Shown piece by piece: positions 1-12,059 of a stretch of DNA of 64,000 nt; the first letter of the stretch is position 1, and every line of letters starts with the position of its first letter. The notes below the pieces were generated by a model. That model was not told the origin of the DNA. It was given only the letters and a program-made list of their open reading frames with translations, and ran no database searches. The translations under genes were made by a program, and so were the position numbers. The DNA comes from Cycas panzhihuaensis (Eukaryota; Cycadophyta): positions 189,293,741 through 189,357,740 of the forward strand of contig CM041465.1 in NCBI GenBank assembly GCA_023213395.1, given 5' to 3'.

Positions 1-331
1 CCATATTGTTATAGAAAATCACATAAAAACCATTAAAAAAATAATTATAAAAACCCTAAGGTTAATATTCAAATGAGATAAGTTTTCATTTTTTAATTTT
101 TTCATGAGGTATTATTTTATAATGTTCAAGTTGAACGTAATTCAATTGTAATGTTAGTTGAGATTTTCTCTAGCCTCTAAAAACATTAACTGATGGTCAC
201 ATAGGAAGAAGACACAACTAGGAGTCAAAACTAAAAGGTGCTTAAGTTTTTTCTTTGGCCTATTTTTATTTTTTAAGATATATTATGAGTTTTCCAAGCA
301 TAATTTTTCTATATGATATCAAAATTATAAT
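1..331. other. AT-rich flank, no gene seen
   Basis: AT-rich sequence without a coding pattern I recognise. It is the left flank of the Gypsy element that starts at 337. Confidence 0.5.
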
Positions 332-336
332 ATGTT
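332..336. repeat. Target-site duplication (left) of Gypsy A
   Basis: The five bases ATGTT sit immediately left of the LTR and recur at 6749-6753 immediately right of the other LTR. A 5-bp duplication is usual for LTR-element integrases. Confidence 0.85.
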
Positions 337-684
337 TGGAGTATTTCCTCTCAGAAATTTGACCTTCTAGATGTAGACTAACAAAAGTAAAGACAAAATA
401 ACATAAGTTTGTAAATAGATCATAAATAAATAGATCACCAAAGAGAGCACTGGAGTACTTTCTCTTCAAGATAACAATACTCAATAACCCTTATAAGAGA
501 TATTCAACCCTTTAAATATATATGTGAGAGTCTTATTCCTTGTGATTATATTAGTGGCCCTAGTAACCTTACATCTTATTAGATGGCTTAGCAATCCATA
601 TACAAATCTTAATAACTATATTAATCCTTAACTCATTGGTGGCTCCAACTTGCTAGTTCTTAAGAAAGGTGGGGTTATGTTACA
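337..684 (-). repeat. 3' LTR of Gypsy A
   Basis: Direct repeat of 6401-6748 with the same length and the same TG...CA ends. It borders the ATGTT duplication on the outside and a purine-rich tract on the inside, which makes it the 3' LTR for a minus-strand element. Confidence 0.9.
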
Positions 685-700
685 GGTCCCTCCCTCTTAG
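685..700 (-). other. Polypurine tract of Gypsy A
   Basis: On the minus strand AAGAGGGAGGGACC lies directly before the 3' LTR. This is the expected plus-strand primer position for reverse transcription. Confidence 0.7.
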
Positions 701-1149
701 ACGTTGAATCCCCGCAGTGATAAAGATGAGGATATTGATAGATAAACTCATTGGATTCCCAAGTTGCTTCATCTGCATCATAATTAATGCATTATGCCAA
801 GTGTTCAAAAATAATGTGATTTTGAAGGTGTCACTAGCTATTAGCAAGGATTTTATCAGGTGGAATTATAAGAGTTTACTCCTTAGAGAGAATGGGTAAG
901 TTGGTGTGGGGTGTAATTTTAGCTTTGAGGTATTTTTTTATGCAAGAAACATGGAAAATATTATGGATATTAGTTTTCAGGGGGAGTTTAAGGGCATAGG
1001 CAACTTTACTAATTTTGTGGAGGATTTTATAAAGGTCATAGTAATGGGGGCTTAGTTTATACCCTTTATGTGACTTAATAGACTATTACTTATAAGGTTA
1101 GAAGTGAAGAAATACTAAATCTCCAATATCAAAGGACTGATCAGATTAG

Positions 1150-2090
1150 TGGCAGTTAGTAAGTTACTTCATTCAATTTTAAGTGACAGCTGGATTCTGT
1201 CAAAGGGTATTTAGGATTTGGTTAATCTCTTAAAGCTTTTATTGTACAAAAGTCATTCGAAAGTATGTGACTAAGGTATGGTAGGAAGGGGGATGGTAAC
1301 CATAAAAGGCCCAAAATAGGGATAAACTAATGGTAGAATGGTGAGAGGAATTATACCAATACTCCACCGTGGCAAGTCAGGAGGTCCACTTAGCTTGGTG
1401 TTCTAAGGAAAAGCAATGTAGATAAGTTTCAAGCATTTTATTCAAGACCTCATCTTAGCCATCTATTTATAGGTGGTAGGCAGAACTCATGTTAAATGAG
1501 GTTTTGATAGCCTTAAAGAGTTCTTGCCAGAAATATCTAATAAACTTTGGGTCTCAGTCATAAATAATGGATGAAGGGAAATCGTAGAGGTCAAATATGA
1601 ATTGGACATATAATTCATCAAGACATGAGGATGTATATGAGGTGTGAATAGTAAGAAAGTGTAAGTGCTTAGTTAATTGATCAATGATTATATAAATAGA
1701 GTTAAACCCAGTGGATGAAGGTAAGCTCATGATAAACTCCATGACAATATCTTGCCACTTGCCTTATGGAATATTTAATGGTTAGAGAAGTCTAGGAAGG
1801 GCTTTAGTGTCGACTTTATTTTGTTGACATGTCATATTCTAATATAAAGGTGAATACGATAGACTTTATATGGGGCCAAAAGAAATCTATGTGAATGCAT
1901 CGATAAGTTTTATCAAAATTGGAATGGCCACTAAGAGGAGAAGAGTGGTATTAGATTAGTATTCTAGGTATGAATGAGGAGGATGGGTAGACAAAAATGT
2001 GATTGTAATAGAGGATATGATTGTTAAGGGTTGACCAACCTTCATAGGTGAAAATGTTTTTACTCTAATTAGGATAGTCAGGCTAGGCCT
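1150..2090 (-). pseudogene. Gypsy A integrase, decayed
   Basis: The domain inserts element cDNA into the host. The minus-strand reading keeps several Gypsy integrase landmarks. There is a CQQNK remnant of the zinc finger followed by the leucine/proline stretch that precedes the core (about 1790-1850). The core start MEFIMSLPSSTGFNSI is at 1742. Further on come PSSIIYD at the second catalytic Asp region, MSSAYH before a degraded QTDGQTE-type motif whose two Gln codons are now TAA (about 1450-1470), and EYWYNSSHHS (about 1350). Several stops and frame changes rule out function. The longest open piece is 62 codons at 1554-1742. Confidence 0.85.
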
Positions 2091-2199
2091 ACTTTTCAAC
2101 CTATAATTCATCAAGCCAAAGGTGTTGGGGATTGCTTATGGCATGGAGACTTAGGTTAGGAGCATTGTCATCAAGGTGGAGGCATGAAAGGGCTTATAC

Positions 2200-2535
2200 A
2201 ACTATATTGTCTTTGTCTCTTTTATACAATATTGTGAAGTCAAATATTTGTAGATGGTGGATCTACTTAGTTTGTTCTTCAGACAAGACTAGTTTATCCA
2301 ACAAATTATGGAGGATATGATGATCTATGAGAATAGTGAATTTAGAGCCTAAGAGGTATTGCTGCCATTTATTAATAGCATGAAGAATAACCTTCATCTA
2401 CTTTTGGTATGTAGAGAGAGAAAGGTCATGATATTTTAATTTTTAGCTCTCAAATACAATTGGATGAGAGCCTTATATCAGGACCACACCCAAGTCAAAG
2501 CTTGAGGCATCACATTCAAGTTAGAAAGGCTAGTT
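2200..2535 (-). pseudogene. Gypsy A RNase H, decayed
   Basis: This domain would degrade the RNA strand of the RNA-DNA hybrid during reverse transcription. The minus strand reads L-E-C-D-A-S-S at about 2520, matching the usual ECDAS start of Gypsy RNase H. It continues with a P-I-V-F-E-S segment, a KLKYHDLSLSTYQK segment and INKWQQYLLGSKF near 2360, then a DHH motif. In-frame stops interrupt the reading, for example after F-E-S. The order and spacing support RNase H without doubt, but the copy is inactive. Confidence 0.85.
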
Positions 2536-2639
2536 AAAATCAGGAGTGATGAGGACTATGGTAGAGGTCATTACAATCTTGAGGTGAGAAAAATTAGTAT
2601 CTGCTTTTAAAGACCATTGGAAATCCTCTTTACAAAGAA

Positions 2640-3420
2640 TATTAGTTAAGGGGGCAGTGTGGGAAATGTAGTTATGTACAAAACATCGGTACAATCCTAT
2701 GAGTCTGAGGAATGCACATGGTTAGGTAAGTATGGTGGGTGTTGGCCAAGTCATGATGATAGATATTTTATCGGGATCCACACGTACACCTTTTGATGAT
2801 ATGATATTCCCTAAGTATTTGAGTTATGATTGCCCAAACTCACACTTAAATAATTTTGTATAGAGTTGGTGGTTTTGTAATATTTAAAGAATAATTTCCA
2901 GGTGTTGGATGTGGTGGGCTAGGCAAATACTATAAATAAGAATATCATAGAAGAAAACTATGATAAACGTTTAGAGATAGGGGCTAAAAATTTTATTCAT
3001 GAGAGTTTGAAAAGTTGTCAGTGCATTACAAAGGCTAAAGGGCATTGGATAAAACTCAATATGGCCATGATGTATTTGAAATGTTATCTTTTAATAATCT
3101 TATAGGGCAACTAGCATTTTGTAGTAACCAAACTGAAGGTCTAACTTAAGAAAAAATAGTCACACCATGAATTTAGTCCAACATGTCATCTATGCGAGGA
3201 GTGGGGAACTTATTTTTAATGGTAATCTTTCTTCTTAACTAAGATAATTAGAGCTACGTAAGGGCTTATACTTGGTTAGATTATGCCCATGTTGAGGAGA
3301 TTAGTTATGACTTGCTCAATTGTATTCTTTTGAAAGTATGAGTTATTGTATAGTCTAAAGCTAATAAGGTTATCATTGGATTAGAGGTCAATTGTATGAT
3401 AGAAGTCACGATCAGGAGGG
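2640..3420 (-). pseudogene. Gypsy A reverse transcriptase, decayed
   Basis: The minus strand shows the Gypsy RT blocks in order: SYFQKNTIEQVITNLL and GII*PS (about 3260-3340), LVKKKD (about 3230), KLDLQFGYYKM (about 3120), HHGHIEFYPMPFSLCNA (about 3030-3070), TFQTLMN, then the catalytic block VFFYDILIYS (about 2940-2970) and a YLGN-IIS-KGV-V segment (about 2800). The active site should read F-F-D-D. Here the first Asp codon reads TAT (Tyr). Stops and frameshifts occur elsewhere. The copy is dead, but the family assignment is secure. Confidence 0.88.
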
Positions 3421-3589
3421 TTAGTGGTAGGCAAAGGAACAAATACTTGCTCATATTAGGTAATGATATCTTGAAGGCATGGATAAATCTAGGATTTGAT
3501 TTGAATATTTTTTAGGCAGACTATGTATCCTAGGTATTAAAGATGGAATTTCATGTATTCAAGAGAGACCACTTAATTAAGAAGAGATT

Positions 3590-3935
3590 TCATCCCATAA
3601 ATTTAATGATTTTGACCCATTTTATCTTTGAAAGAAATAAATGGATTAGTAGGCAAGTTATTCATATTGTAAGTTCCTAAGGTTTGCAACCATTGAATCC
3701 CTAAGATAGCATCAGACCCTCCTATTGATAAGACATAAAAATTTGACACCAAAATATAGAAGCTAATTTGGACTTAAAAGTTTTCAATAACACCTATATA
3801 GTAGTGCTTCCAATACCCTAATAGAGAATAGGTGAAGCCAACTTTTAGTATGATATATAGGTTAAGTTCTTCTGCTATAGAGATATCAAAGAAGTTGAGT
3901 GATGCACCATCGTTAATCAAGATAGATATTATAAT
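3590..3935 (-). pseudogene. Gypsy A aspartic protease, decayed
   Basis: The minus strand reads I-L-I-N-D-G-A-S-L-N-F-F near 3900-3926, a version of the D-[ST]-G-A-S active-site loop. A SIGGSDAILGIQWLQTLG segment follows near 3680-3720, the usual flap-to-C-terminal pattern of Gypsy proteases. The expected catalytic DTGAS is altered to NDGAS. The domain sits between gag and RT, as expected. Confidence 0.7.
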
Positions 3936-4379
3936 AGGGTTTTATAATAGGAAGAGGTGGTGATAGTAGATAGGGATACTTTGAGATGGGGGTCAAGGGT
4001 TAGGTCATCATGGGTTTCATCATCAGCCTCCTATTTGAACTCAAAGTCAAAGGATTCATCAGGGGATAGGGATGGGTCAATGAAATTTAGATATTTTTGG
4101 TGGATGATTCATCATTTTGTTGGTCAATAGTTGGGTAGGTGGGATCATCTTATCACAATTGAGAACCGGAAAAGTCATCTTAAGGATAGGTAGTATCATT
4201 AAATTAGGGCTACAGTCACTAGAAGTTTGACTATCTAGTGCATGAGAACCAGGGGTTATCTTAATGAGTATCTAAGGGTCTATCTACTAGAAATTCATAT
4301 TCTACTACTCAAACTCACTTGAATACTTCCTTGAGGGAATAGATTACCATTGTATTTAGTCTCATCTAAATATAATCTT

Positions 4380-4990
4380 GGAGTCCCACCACATAAATAT
4401 CAATCATTATTTATTTATCTAAGTTTTATCTTTGTGATAAGTGATTGTATAAAGCCTGAGATTTGTTAATATAAGCCTCTACTATTATAATCTATTTAAG
4501 TCGAGTAAGTTGTATGAAGAAAGATTGACTCCATGTATCCTTGTATTATTGAAAGAAATGTTTGATTAAGTAGGACCATATTAGATGAGAGCGATATTCT
4601 TGCTTCCACTAGTTGAATCAATGGTAGGATCATCCATCTAAGTGGATGGAGGTATATAAGAGTTGGTCTTCCTTTAACATCGAGTGGAGTGTGAAGTAGG
4701 ATTCTAACTTGTTAATGTAGCTCCAAGTACACTTTATTCACATCTGGATTGAAGATAGGAATGTTAATTTTATAGTGAAAATGGGGTTACCTTAGTGGAG
4801 AACCTCTTGCAGGTGTATTGCTTCCTTGAAAAGGGGGAGGTTGGTTGCCTATCATATTAGAAGTTCATATGCTTTAGAGTTGAGGGAAATAACTACTAGT
4901 GTTAAGTGAGAATCTCATATTTGGTGCCATTAAGATTAGATTTGGTAGGTATGCCATTGAGTCTATTATTGACCTCTTATTTAAAGTTGG
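4380..4990 (-). pseudogene. Gypsy A gag remnant
   Basis: Only a weak capsid-like reading remains. It includes a PDVNKVYLELH segment near 4730-4760 and a leucine-rich stretch near 4560-4660 that fits the capsid helices of plant Gypsy gag. The position between primer site and protease supports it. Many stops are present, and the zinc knuckle could not be found with confidence. The block from 4990 to 6380 should hold the rest of gag and the leader but reads as noise. Confidence 0.4.
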
Positions 4991-5460
4991 ATAAGTCATT
5001 GGTTAAATAAAAAATTTTCTCTCCTTGAATTTTTACCATTAGATCTATAGAAGGGGAGTAAAGTAGTGGGAATAATTAGAAATAAGGGAAATGGATGAAG
5101 TGGGATAGATAAAGAAAGAATAGGATATAAAAATGAGGGAGTTGTTATAGGGAAGAGAAGGTGCAAATAGGGGGGCATAGGATGGTTATAGCCTATTGAC
5201 CCAAAAAATACCATAAAATAGATATTTGGCCTACTAAAAAGAGCATGGAAAGTTTGTCTAAATGGGATATATGAAATTTAAGGTGAGTTTGAAGTGGTAG
5301 TGTGCACCAGCAACTTAGGTAATGAAAAGCATAAAAATTACTTGCACAAACTAACCTAGTATAAAAAGACCAACATAATGTGCTGATCAAATTAAGGTAT
5401 ATGAGATATAAAGATAATTTTTAGCTATGAATTTATATAATCAAGAGTAATTAAATGGAG

Positions 5461-5526
5461 TTTTTTATTTTTTTCTCTTTCTTCTTTCTTTCTTCTTCTT
5501 CTTTCCATCATTTTTTTTTTTTTTTT
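5461..5526. repeat. Pyrimidine-rich low-complexity tract
   Basis: A CTT/TTC-rich run ends in about 18 consecutive T (5510-5526). It lies in the gag/leader part of Gypsy A and probably arose by slippage. Confidence 0.8.
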
Positions 5527-6386
5527 ATAAGTCTAACTACTCTAACAGGTTTTGAATTTAGGCAATAAGCAAAAACTAGTCTTTTTTTTTAATGCGGTGG
5601 CTTGCGATCTTAGTTAGAGAATTAAGTAGGTGAAGTAAGGTGGAAATGATAGGAGGTATCCTACCAACTACTAAACAAGATGTGCTTAGTCTTATAGGCT
5701 TGCCAATAAACTTTTGATACAAAAGTTTGAGGTAGGTAGCATCGTGGCGCTAATCACTAACTACTACACTATAAGACTTTAGTGCCTGATAGTTTACTTA
5801 TGTTAAGAAGGATTTAGGATCCTAAAGGGGTCCTCCTATATACCTAAAGGTACATGGAGGAACACTTTCATAGCCTGGTTCTATCTAGAGCTTGGTTCAA
5901 GAGTGTTATTTCTAGTCTTTCATGCAAAGGGCAAAAAATCCACGATGTGCTTAGCCAGAATGACAAATCCCTATGATATTTAAAGACCCTCGATATAGGG
6001 TCTCTACCTAACTACTTAGGTAGTTGTCAAATGGTGTTATCTACCTAGGAAATGGAGGAGAAAGGGAGAAAGGGTAGCCTCCCAACAGTGTTATCTACCC
6101 TTGGACTAATAATCTAATATAAAAATTAAAATAATAGAATAAAACAAAAAAGAATAATATAAAGTAGAAAGAAGACAGAGTATTAGCATTACCTAGGAGA
6201 AGAAATTCTCCTTCCCTAATAACTCTTAAGTCATGTTAGTATTATTCCTCAATCTTCATGGAGAGAGTATTAAGTGAAGGTCTTTCCTTGATCTCTACTT
6301 GGGTAGAGAGAGTAATCGATCTAACAGAGAAAAAAAAAATTAATTTTATTTGACTTGTTGAACCACTTCCCACAATTGTAAACATG

Positions 6387-6398
6387 GCTCTGATACCA
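6387..6398 (-). other. Primer binding site of Gypsy A (initiator tRNA-Met type)
   Basis: The minus strand reads TGGTATCAGAGC, two bases inside the 5' LTR. This is the plant retroelement site complementary to the 3' end of initiator tRNA-Met, and it fixes the element's orientation. Confidence 0.92.
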
Positions 6399-6400
6399 CT

Positions 6401-6748
6401 TGGAGTGTTTCCTCTTATAAATTTAACCTTATAGATGTAGACCAACAAAAGTAAATCTAAAATAACACAAGTTCACAAATATATTATAAATAAATATATC
6501 ACCAAAGGGAGTAGCAAAGTACTTTCTCTTCAAGATAATAATACTCAACAGCCCTTACAAGGGATATTCAACCCCTTAAACATACATGCGAGGGTCTTCT
6601 TTCTTGTGATTTTATTGGAGGCTCTAGTGACCTTACATCTTATTAGATGGCTTAGTGGTCCATACACAAATCTTAATAACTATATTAATCCTTAACTTAT
6701 TGGTGGCTCCCACTTGCTAGTTCTTAGGAAAGGTGGGGTTATGTTACA
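6401..6748 (-). repeat. 5' LTR of Gypsy A
   Basis: Direct repeat of 337-684 with equal length and TG...CA ends. It is followed inward by the primer binding site and outward by the ATGTT duplication at 6749-6753. Confidence 0.92.
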
Positions 6749-6753
6749 ATGTT

Positions 6754-9700
6754 AGTTGTGTTGGAAAGAGGACTTCAAGGCAAATAAAATAAATAGTCAT
6801 AATATAGGTTTTAAATGCCACAAAATGAAGAGTTTAATTAGTAAAGTTTGATAAATTATTTTTGGTATGATAAAATATTCATTTTTTGAGTAATTTGAGC
6901 ATGTTTTAGCATATTTTGGTGATTTTAAAAGCTCTTAGATATATACTGATATAAATAAATATATGATAATAATATTGGGCATATGTTTGGATGAAAAATA
7001 ATGAAAATAGACTATTTAAGGCTCATTTATATATACTAAGGCTAAAAAATTAAGATGCGAAGCATATGAGAACTTGTTTGATGATGGATAAGAGATAAGT
7101 ACATGTTAAACTTGATAATGAAATCTAGTAACTAAATTTAATACATTTGATAGAGTTTTATAGACATCACTAATTAAATAAAAGGACACATTTGATATAA
7201 AGTTAATAAAATCACTTAGTTTAATAAAGGGTATGTCACCTATTTGTTTAAATGAATGGTTAAATTAAGAACATAAAAAGACACTACCTAATTGATAGAT
7301 AGTTTAATTATTCTTTATTGATTGATTGAGTTACCCATCTAATATAGGATAAGGAGAGGTATTATATATGATTGAGTAATTAGCAAAATCACTTATGGAT
7401 TATCCATAAAATCAGGATTAGTTATTGAAGAATTTAGTTGATATATGTTTTTAATAAAAAGTCTAATAACCATATATAATAAGAGGCATTGAACATATTA
7501 TACTTGTTACTTTCTTATGACAAACTTAAAATACTAAGAGGTATGCCCTATTGACAGAGTTGGTTAGTTTAATAAGTTAACTAAGAGATTGGTTGTTAAA
7601 GAAAGTTGTAAAGATTGCCTTTTATTAAATCACTAATGGAAGTAGCATATGATTTTTTCTATATCTTATAGGATGAGAGATGAAAGAAGATAAATAAGCT
7701 ACTCTTATTATAATATATTTGTTTGGCCAAGTAATTTAACTTATTGCTAAAGTTTGATACTTTTATTTATAAACTTGATGAACTATACATAAAAAATACT
7801 TCTTAGCTAACTAACAATTGTAACGACTGGTTACCCATACATTTTGGTAAATAGTTATTATTTTATACGGATATTAGTAATTTGGTTTGTTGATGAGTTG
7901 ATGAGTTTTTTTTGCAGTTTACATGGAAAAGATATAAAGTTATTGATAAGAGACTTCATATATCATAACAAGTTATGAGTCATATTTGATGATGATATTT
8001 GATTTATAGGTGGTGATATATTAATAATATGAGATAATATAATATTTAAAGGCAAGTTCGATAGTTTGTTATTTATAAATGATACAAAGATAAAGATGAG
8101 GAGTCAATCCAACATACTTATAAAGATATTTGAAGTTTTATAAATTAAATATTAAGGGTGAGAGAATATTAAATTTTACAAAAGTCAATGTAATGTTTAG
8201 TTAGTGGTTAAGCTACAATTAGTCGATATAAAAGGGTTCTCTCGTATGATCTCCTTGGTTGATGTATCAGTAAAGTATTATTGGTTGATAATGAGATGAT
8301 ATAACTATTTAAGAGTAATGCATATTGTAAGGTAAATTAGATCATGTAGTTCTCCTTATGATACTGCGATGACTTCTCATGAGAACTTATTTATTATCAT
8401 TTAATAATATGACAGCTCATATATATTTGGAGGTAGCTTTTATGTTTCATAGATATTTTGTGTTAAACATGGTATCATATATTTAATTATATAATTAACT
8501 CTTTGTCCTTAATCCTTAATATTTTATCATGTTAATTATACTATTGATTGATCATATGATTATATTTATTGTTCACAAGTTATATTTTGAGACTTTACAT
8601 AATCTTAATTACTTGATTACATAAGTTATTATCATAATTTTAATAATATATAATAATCACTAAGAAGTATATAGGGAAAATAAATATTAAATATTGAGGG
8701 TTATATAAAATGAAAGGAGGTAAGGGGATAATATTACATTTGGGAAGGATTAGTATGTATAAATTAAAATAAATGAAGATGGTATATGGAAAGTAAAAAT
8801 CAAGCATTAAATATTATGTAGGAGTAAGGTGATAAAGGGAATGAAGGACTAAGTTGCAAGAGGCAAATAAGAGAATAATGAGAAGTAAAGCATAGGGGGT
8901 ATGACAAGTACTTATTTAAAAATAGATCAAAATTGCCCTCATATCATGTTAAAATCTCTATAGGATTACCTAATATAATATTAGAAAGTAGATCAAAATT
9001 GATTTAATATCATTATACACAATTGATACATGATAATCAAATATGAATATTACATATCACATTACATATATCACATGAGGTGAGTGAAAGATGGATAATA
9101 AATATAGAAAAAACATGTAAAAATTAGAATACGCGAACAATTGGTAGAAAGAATGATCAAGCTTTAATTAATGTTCATAATAATGTATATTCTTATAGTT
9201 GTATGTCATCTCATAGTTATCTAATAAGATTTAAGGTAAACGAACCTATAAAATTATATGTGAAATTACATGAAGATGTGTACACCTCCTTGAGATTGAT
9301 ATACATAATATTAAAGGAATGACTTAACAAAATATTACATTAATCGTTAATTGGCCATAGATTAAATATTAGTTTCTAAGACTCCTTAATGTTTAATCAT
9401 CTCCATCACATCAAACTTATCTTCATATACTTCACTTTGCAGTCATTCATCTCCTTCACCTGCTTTACCTTGCTAAGATCAAAGTAACCTCATAAAATGA
9501 TCAATTTAGGCCCTCACATTGTTAAAGAATTTAGTAATAGAGTGAAAAATATATTAGAGCCTTCAACTTATGAAATTAGTGAAAATTTCCCTAAAAACTT
9601 ATTAAAAATAAATCCGAGAAAACATCATTCTTTACTTATACCAAATCTAATCATCAAAATATATTTTAAATTAGCATCAAAGATAGTCATGTGACTAGTT

Positions 9701-10758
9701 ATTTTAAAGGTAAAAAAACTAACTTTCCATCAAATTAGGTGAAATTAGATTTGGACTTCATATAAGAAAGTTATAGTAAAAAAATTGAGCACAAGTGTGA
9801 ATTTTTTATATGAGGCACAAAAAAAAAATATCAGCACTTTTTTCTCAAGATCCTAGTCACTAGAAAAAGTGCATATGATTGTCTATGGGTATACTAATGG
9901 CTAAGTGGTAGACTTAAAATCATTTTTTAATTTAGATTAATTTCACCAACAACTTTAAATAATTTGTTATAATATTTCACTATTTTTTGTGTTCCACTCT
10001 ATGTATAGGTTTATAGTATCCATGAGCCATTGTCATGAAATGTTGCGTAGATGTGGAGATGATCTTTCATAGATATATGTGGAATTTATTATGGGTACCA
10101 TTTCACAGCTTCTAGAGAAGTTGTATGAGTGAATTTAATTATTAAAATTTGAGAAACTAATGCCAAAACATCATTCTTCACTTCTTGATTATCCACTAAA
10201 CTTAGGCATCTTTGTGGAGGTTTCGATAAGACTTCACTTTTTTTTTTTTTCTACACTTCTCTAGTGGCCCCAACATGCTTAGAATTATGTTAGGAAGGGC
10301 TTTATATTTAAGTTTTCTCTTTATTTAAGTTTTCTTGGAAATGGCATGGCCCCACTAACCTTACCCAAAGGGCACTTGTGACTCTGCCTCAAGGGAACTC
10401 ACTAGAGTTACCCAATCATGGCTAGTACCAATTATCCAAACTCGAATTTATAAAGTTTAATCAAGGTAGCACTTACATAGGAGAATGTGTTTACCCAATA
10501 GATGCAACAAACCTAAGTGAATATGGGTGCTTTATACTTATAACTAGATCTCTTTTATTAATAACAATAATATACAAATATAACAAGCTAAAATAATATA
10601 ATCTTTAATGAGTTAATATATAAGTGTTATTATATGGAGAATGATCAAACCAAATTACTTAGATTTATCACCCAACCTTTTGATTCTTAAGAAGAAAATC
10701 ACCCCTCAGTAGAGCACATGATGTGAACATTAGAATACTAGCATATTACTCTTCACAC
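6754..10758. other. 4 kb AT-rich stretch, no gene seen
   Basis: Very AT-rich DNA without a domain I can support on either strand. A 65-codon open frame at 9497-9694 matches nothing I know. A T-run occurs near 10236. The stretch is probably very old, unrecognisable repeat DNA. Confidence 0.5.
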
Positions 10759-11057
10759 TGTTAGGTGAAGGATCTAGTTGTCATAATCCACTACACTAAA
10801 GCAGTGGTATATAATAAGAGCAAATTAGAGAGAACAAGATTAGGAGCAAAAATGAGAGGTAAGAATCATGACTCTCTCTTTCTCATTCAGTCTTATATAT
10901 TGGAGGATACACATTAAGGTTTCCAAAGGAGTTTCCTGCCTAATGACATGATCTCAAAATTACACTTAAATATAAATTAAATTACATTTAACTATGTGAA
11001 TTAGCCCACTTAAAGTCACTTTTAATTAATCTAATAACCTTGATGTATTAACATCCA
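10759..11057 (-). repeat. 3' LTR of Copia A
   Basis: A 299-bp repeat shared with 20190-20487. On the plus strand it begins TGTTAGGTGAAGG and ends AACATCCA. The purine tract lies just inside it. Confidence 0.88.
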
Positions 11058-11080
11058 TTAATCCTCCCCTTCATAATAAA
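11058..11080 (-). other. Polypurine tract of Copia A
   Basis: The minus strand reads GAAGGGGAGGATTAA directly before the LTR's TGGATG start. Copia B has the closely related AAGGGGAGGAT at the same place. Confidence 0.75.
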
Positions 11081-11559
11081 AGGTCATTATGATAAAACCT
11101 ATTCTATGAAGTCTTCATTTAACTCTCATTATTATATTAAAATTCTAAATGACACTTTTATCGGAAAACTCTCATAGGAAATAAAACCCCATTAACTTTT
11201 AAAGATCTTTAGCCCTTTTTGTAAATTAAAATAGCTAAGGTAGCTCTTGATGTAGTCTAATAACCAAGTAGCTTAAATGTGCAGCTTGATCTATTGAGTC
11301 TCCATATGTTGTTTGGTCATCTCTCATGCCCTTTTAGGTTTTTATAGGTTTTGATTTTCTAAGACTAGTACAACCCATATCTTTTTATACTCATAAGGGA
11401 TTTTTAGAAATAGGATAGAGTAGAGACTTACTCTTATTCTTTTGTGCCCAAAAGGGATTTTCATAAATGGAATATAGTATGATGATCCTATTGTTATCTT
11501 TTCTAATCAGTCAGAGGTGGAGGCTCGAAGGTTGAGTTACCTATGAAACTATTAAAACT

Positions 11560-11880
11560 TTACCCTTTGTAGTAGTTTAGTGAAGTTATTATCCACTTAA
11601 TCTGTTGTAGGATAGTACTCTAATTAAATTATGTTGGCATGAACTCATTCTTGAATCTTGTGGACTTTTATACTTATATGTTTAGTATAATCATGAAATA
11701 TAGGATTTTTCATCATATGGATTGCTCATTGATTATCCACACAAAGACTAGTAGGACTTGTTTGGGTTATATTCAATATTTATAATAATTTTCTAAGCCA
11801 CATCACCTCCTGGTTGGTATCAGAAGTAGTAATATATTCAACTTCAATAGTTGAATCGGTAACTGTCTTCTACTGTCTAG
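11560..11880 (-). pseudogene. Copia A RNase H, C-terminal part, decayed
   Basis: The minus strand reads DSTIEVEYITTSDTNQEV followed by WLRKLL near 11790-11860, then a C-V-D-N-Q segment and NPIFHDYTKHISIK (about 11680-11720), and ends with D-N-N-F-TK-LLQ near 11590. These are the Copia RNase H landmarks: E-A-E-Y, D-N-x-S-A, the H-x-R-T-K-H-I box and the terminal F-T-K-P-L. In-frame stops occur, for instance at the Ser of the DNQSA box. About 500 bp of non-coding sequence follow to the LTR. Confidence 0.85.
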
Positions 11881-12059
11881 ATCTCCATGATATTAGTGTT
11901 ATTCTAGGAAATGTTACATGCCTAGACATGGATCTCCCTATGTCTTTATCTTTAAAAAAGTCCAAGTCTGTGTATACATATAATTAAAACTCTAAACTAG
12001 GTTTATATAACAAACCATATTTGTAAGTCATCTTAAGGTACCTCAACACTCATATTACT

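Larger units (their letters stand above)
337..6748 (-). mobile_element. Gypsy A: full-length, inactive Ty3/Gypsy LTR retrotransposon
   Basis: This 6.4-kb element lies in minus orientation. It is bounded by two 348-bp direct repeats beginning TGGAGT and ending GTTACA on the plus strand, and is flanked by ATGTT on both sides. Reading on the minus strand, the order is 5' LTR, tRNA-Met primer site, gag remains, aspartic protease, reverse transcriptase, RNase H, integrase, purine tract and 3' LTR. Integrase downstream of RNase H defines Gypsy rather than Copia. All coding parts carry many stops and frameshifts. By eye the two LTRs are about 85-90% identical, so the insertion is old. The chromodomain was not resolved, so the Gypsy lineage is left open. 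Confidence 0.93.

Noticed and set aside
5461-5526. Pyrimidine tract as a promoter or intron signal
   Set aside because: It lies within a dead Gypsy element and is better explained as slippage-prone low-complexity DNA.
8340-8480. Possible Copia protease-like segment (D-T-A-x-T-S-H)
   Set aside because: Only a few residues fit, and the surroundings show no gag, integrase or RT remains.
9497-9694. 65-codon frame in AT-rich DNA
   Set aside because: Lys/Ile/Asn-rich as expected by chance; no motif and no neighbouring coding sequence.
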